Assembly (NCBI GenBank): GCA_001179505.1
Contig: CDMY01000366.1
Location: 118,937-182,936 of the forward strand
Source of the DNA: Vitrella brassicaformis
Lineage: Eukaryota > Sar > Vitrellaceae
Length of the DNA: 64,000 bases
Direction: 5' to 3'
The stretch's first letter is position 1, and every line of letters starts with the position of its first letter. Below are positions 59,837 to 64,000 of the stretch, piece after piece. Below the pieces are notes generated by a model. It worked only from the letters and a program-made list of their open reading frames with translations. It was not told where the DNA came from and did no database searches. A program made the position numbers and the translations under genes.

Positions 59837-60257
59837 CGTCGTCAGACCCTGGGAACTCCCGCTCCCCTTGCTTCGCGAGCTGTCAATCAGTCAAGGGTTT
59901 GCTAGGACATTCCGCGAAACCGCTTTCTTGTGAGGCAGTCGCCATTCCTGCCGGCGTTCCTGGAGGTCGCGGAAGGATCAGCCTACCATGCCCAGCCCAT
60001 AAGCACTCCCAAGCACTCCATCGCCGTGTGTTGCGACGGGATGGGTGACTCCCACGCCCCTGCCAGCACCACCTGGTTGGGAGCGAGGGTGGCTGCTTGC
60101 GCCATCTTCGCTTCCGAGCCATTTTCTTAGCTCCTCTGTCTAAGCTGTGGTGGACGGGATCATCACGGCCTACCGCACTCCCCTCTCGGCATCTCAGTCA
60201 CGACCCCTCCCAGCCAAGCCACCCATCGCTCGTCTGTCTGTCTGTCTGCGTGAGGAG
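59837..60257. promoter_or_regulatory. Divergent promoter region, DDX18 / 2H-like gene
   Basis: A 421-bp interval between start codons. A short open frame at 60042-60130 (29 codons) lies in it, but no splice or homology evidence supports it as a gene. Confidence 0.35.
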
Positions 60258-61736
60258 ATGATGAAGATGTTGCCCGCCATCCTATGCGACGACCTTCCGC
60301 CTCGCAGCAAGTCGGCTGAGTCGCCCTCCCCATCGGCCAGCAATGGAAGCAACGTAAGCGACACTATTGGGACAGGCTGGGGCCATCTGCTCTGCACCTT
60401 TTGTTATGGTGGGTGTGTGATCGTTGGTTGTACCGTCCAGACGTCCAAGTTCATTCTGTATCTGGAGCCCGCGGCCACGAGCTCGTTCAAGAGCGTGTTG
60501 AACGAGACGTCTCAGGCGGTGGTGTGTGAGCACGGTGCGGACAGCACCCACTGCTACCCGCCGCACGTGTCGCTGACGTCCTTCTTCAGCTGTCCGCCGC
60601 ACCTGGTGGCGGCCCTCAAGGACGAGGTCCTCAACTACATGATGGAGAAGCTCGAGGACCTGCAGCAGTGGGAGGAGGGATACCCCGACTGCTGGACCGA
60701 CGGCTGCAGCACCGCTCCCAGCTCTTACTGCAAGTCCCCACTCATGCGCGCCAAGAGCGTCGGCTTCGGGAACCGCCTGCGCGCCGGGTCCGACTCGTTC
60801 CTGATCCCAACCACGCCGAGCATGGCCTCCTGCGCCTTCACACCCAAGCTCAGCCCTGTGAGCGACACATCCGAGGCCACCACAGTGCCCTGCTCCGACG
60901 ACTCGTACTCCGGCCCTCTGCCGCCACTGACGCCCCTGTCGCCGGACCGGCTGCGCGGCGGCCGGTGTCTGTCCAACACGCACATCGAGCTGGGCCGCGA
61001 GGGGACGGATGAGGCGCTGCCGCATGAGGCCTCCATGTCAGGGATGCTGGTGCACTACTCGAGCCACCCGATACTGCCGTCGTGTGTGGGTGTGGGGGGC
61101 TTCTCGCCGCTGCACCCGTTCGTGCCGTGGGACTACTCGTCGACCAGTGGGCACCCGCCCCGCCTGCAGAAGCTGCCGGTCAAGGTCAACAAGGCCCTCG
61201 CCACACACGACGGATACGCCATACTGCCGATAGAGAGCCGGTAAGGAAGGCCACACACTCCTTCCTTGAATAGTTGAGGGCATTGTCTGTCAATTGGTGT
61301 CTTGTGCTGTGTGTTGACACACACGATCTGTCTGTCTGTCGGTGTGTGTGGTCATTTAGTTGGGTGAAGGATTTGGTGGACGATTGGGCGGATCGCGTGC
61401 AGCGCCGGACGAGCCGCGCCATCCGCATCCGCACCAAGCGCGCCAACCACATATCGCTCGCCTGCAAGCGGGACACCGACACGCTGCACCAAATACTCAA
61501 ACTATACGAACGGGTGAGTGAGCTTCCCTCCCTTTGTTTCTGGATCCATTTGTGCGTTGATGTGATTGATGTGTCAACCGTTGGTTGTGTCTGTCTGCCA
61601 GGTTCACGAGTACGCGATTGGCTGTGACTGGGACATCGTCCTGTACGAGTTGGTCAGCAGCTCGACGTGCTTCGTGCGTGAGGGCCAACACCAGTTCAAG
61701 GAGGTGGCCCGACTCAGGTGGATTGCGACGTCCTGA
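60258..61736 (+). CDS. 2H-phosphoesterase-like protein with a long insert between the two His motifs
   Basis: Four exons: 60258-60353, 60441-61240, 61360-61513, 61602-61736. They give 394 aa with phases matching; ATG at 60258 is the first in frame. TSKFILYLEP (near residue 33) resembles the first strand of a LigT/2H fold. PPHVSLTSFF (about 71-80) and ANHISLACKR (about 328-337) have the HxSL form of the two catalytic motifs of 2H phosphoesterases. In typical members these are about 80-100 residues apart; here about 250 residues separate them, filled by a Ser/Pro-rich, probably disordered insert (about 120-280). The C-terminus WDIVLYELVSSST fits a closing strand. Members cleave 2'-5' or cyclic phosphodiesters of RNA or nucleotides; the substrate here is unknown. 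Assignment rests on motifs only. Confidence 0.6.
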
Positions 61737-64000
61737 CTTGACGTGGCCTGACGTGACCTGACGGGGGAGAGGTGGAGGTGGAGGGGGCGAGGGACGGACG
61801 GGAGAGGCGGGGAGGGAGGGGAGGGAGGTTATCTATCTTATCAATCCTTTGATGCCATCATCAGATCTGCATGGCATGCGTCTGGCTATCTATGGATTGG
61901 ATTGGATGTGTGTGGGTGGGGTGGGTATCATATGGACGGGAGAGAGTAACGTGCAGTGAGTGCAGCAGGCCAGGCGCGTCTGCCCCTCTGGTGGGTGGTT
62001 GGGCGGCTGGATGGATGGACGGATGGATGGCTGCCTGCCTGTACGAAATCCGTACGAGAGTGCGTCGTCGACTCGACCGTCGTGCTTGCCTTGCCTTGCC
62101 TGCTTTACTCTTTAGTGCTCGATGGGATGGATGGATGGTTCTCCGCACGGAAGGAAGGAACCTGTCGTGTCGGTCGCCTCACCGTCACTTTCTACACCGC
62201 GTCCCTCCCCCCCTCCCTCACTCTCCCCTCCCCCTCCCCCTGCCCCTCAAGTCGTCCTTGCCCCCATCTCGTGTCTATAGTCCTGAGGGAGAGTGTTGTG
62301 TTGAGCCTGAGAGCGAGTGCGTTGTTGTCTGCATGGCCATGCATGGAAGCATCACATCATTCATGTCTTTGTGCTGTACGGGGGTGTGTGTGGGTGTTAG
62401 CGGCCGTGGATGGTGGGATGGCGTATCCGAATAAGATACCGACGACGCAGTCTGACAGCCAGATACACACAGACGGAACGGACTAGCGAGGTGACTGATG
62501 AGTGGATGGATGGATGATGGGACAGAGAGAGGTGTACATGTGGGAGGGTGGGTGGGCAGGGATGAAGGATGGTCATGTCTTGTGTTGTGTTGTGTTGTCG
62601 GTTTGTGATCGATGTGTCTCCATATTGAGACACGGGCCCCACTCCACTCCACTCCCTCTTCCCTCCTGTTTGCACCACACAGACAGACAGACAGACAGAT
62701 GACAGACAGGACAGCAAAGACATGGTCGAACAGCCAGAAGGAGAGGGACAGCGGAGGCAGGGGGCGTCGATGGACATGGCTTGATGGACATATATGGCCT
62801 GCGTGGGTGCGTGCGTGCGTGCGTGAAAGTGCTGTGTGTGACGGTAGGTAGGTACGGGGAGAGAGATTTGTGGCTGATGGCTGATGGCTGATGGCTGCTA
62901 TGGTACAAGGCGAGAGCAACGGGGCGGTGCATGGGGGTCTGGTGGGGTGGCTGAATGAATGAATGGGCGCACGATTCGATTTGAAAGTGGCGTCAGTCAG
63001 TCAGGCTGGGGTTCGCGAGTTCGCCACCCGTGCGTTCGTCCGCCTGCCCTGCCCTGCCTGGCTTCGCTGCATTTTTTCAACGGTCGTGTTAGCCCCAAGC
63101 TTGGTTTGGTGTCTTCTCTCTATGCCTCTCCTCTTTTTTCTTTTCGTTTGTGGGATGTGGGATGTGGGGTGCTGGTTGGGGGGGGTGCTGAAGGAGAGCT
63201 GGCTGGCTGGCTGGTCGGTTGCTTGGTCGTTTGTTTGATGATGGACGACCAACTCACTCACTCACTCACTGACTCACTCCTTCGATACATCCGTTGTCCT
63301 GTCCGTTTGTTTTATCACCCCCTCACGCCCATCGTGGGCGTCCCCTCCCCTCCCCTCCCCGCCTCCCCTGACTGTCTAGGTAGGTATCTGATGGATACAT
63401 ACGGCTATTTGTGAAGGAATCTATCTGACTCGTTAGTTAGAGGCAGGCAGGCAGGCAGGCCATGATATCAGCGATCAATCAATGAATGCGACGGACGGAC
63501 GGATGTGCTCTTTTTACGCGCGCAGACAGGCAGACAGGCTGGCAGACAGGCATACACCTATGAGTACGTCACGTGTGTGTAAGTCGAGTGCCCTTGTGGG
63601 TGCGTGCGTCTCGTCTCCTCTCCTTGCGTTGCGTTGCGTGGCTGCGTGCGTGCATGCGTCGCCAGATAGGGAGCAGTCGTCTCGTCTCGTCTCGTCTCGT
63701 CTCGCTTGTTTTGTTGTCCTGCCTGACTTGCCTCGCGTGTCGTTCGTGCCCACTGACTGACTGACTGGATCGGCTGGCTTGGCTTGTTCTGCCAACACTA
63801 CAGACACATCAATGGAGGGATGGATGAATGGCTGGATGGATGAATGGACACGTACGTACGTACTTGCATACGCATCGCAATCAAGCAAGCAAGCACACTC
63901 ACTCTCACATCCATGTCTGTCATCCACGTCCACACCAACACTCCCTCACTCGACGCGACGCGCCTTTCTCGTTTCTATATTTTTGGTCTGCCCCCCCCCC
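61737..64000. other. Gene-free tail of the window
   Basis: About 2.3 kb with GGGA, (CATC)n, (CAGA)n, TG and CTCAC-type repeats, a TCTCG run at 63681-63703 and a run of ten C at the very end. No exon with coding character was found on either strand. Confidence 0.5.

Noticed and set aside
60042-60130. Short plus-strand open frame (29 codons) upstream of the 2H-like gene
   Set aside because: No splice connection to the next exon in frame and no recognisable product; at most an upstream open frame in the 5' leader.

Overview
This is a eukaryotic nuclear window. Nearly every gene can be assembled from GT-AG exons whose phases fit exactly. Introns are short (mostly about 50-110 nt) and often carry TG, CATC or GGGA microsatellites. 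Coding sequence is GC-rich and spacers are full of simple repeats. An axonemal dynein chain, a mitochondrial-type sulfide:quinone oxidoreductase, secreted Pro/Gly-rich proteins and an apyrase together suggest a flagellated alveolate alga. My best guess is a chromerid such as Vitrella; this is inference, not a match. No operons, CRISPR arrays, rRNA or tRNA genes were seen. One run of 300 N marks an assembly gap.

Layout. 0-5 kb: tail of an unknown gene (+), then an 860-residue multi-pass membrane protein (-). 5-12 kb: a DUF72 protein with a C-terminal PIP-box-like motif (+), a Pro-rich EF-hand protein (-) and a TBC1D22-type Rab GAP (+). 11.7-16.2 kb: a large secreted protein with a carbonic-anhydrase-like domain lacking zinc ligands (+), followed by the gap. 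17-24 kb: an MFS transporter (-) divergent from sulfide:quinone oxidoreductase (+), then a coiled-coil/zinc-ribbon protein with nucleoporin-like motifs (+). 24-34 kb: a GDA1/CD39 apyrase (-), a TEX261/SVP26-type cargo receptor (-) and dynein intermediate chain 2 (+). 34-41 kb: two head-to-head secreted paralogs sharing a knottin-like Cys pattern and a nearly identical block. 41-52 kb: a coiled-coil protein with an internal TAG (-), a 4.4-kb gene-free stretch and a CELF-like protein carrying a WW domain (-). 52-62 kb: a large basic low-complexity protein (+), the DDX18/Has1 helicase (-) and a 2H-phosphoesterase-like protein (+). The last 2.3 kb looks gene-free.

The genes are mostly unrelated housekeeping and secretory functions, often in divergent pairs 200-750 bp apart. 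Points most worth following: two introns in neighbouring genes that are near copies of one another and flanked by direct repeats (introner-like); a DUF72 protein ending in a PCNA-binding-type motif; an apparent gene-conversion tract between the inverted secreted paralogs; a perfect 19-bp palindrome sitting where a reading frame breaks; and many introns with TG tracts next to the acceptor, in a window that also encodes a CELF-type (GU-binding family) protein with a WW domain.

Exon coordinates were worked out by hand from splice signals and phase. They are internally consistent but not confirmed by transcripts.
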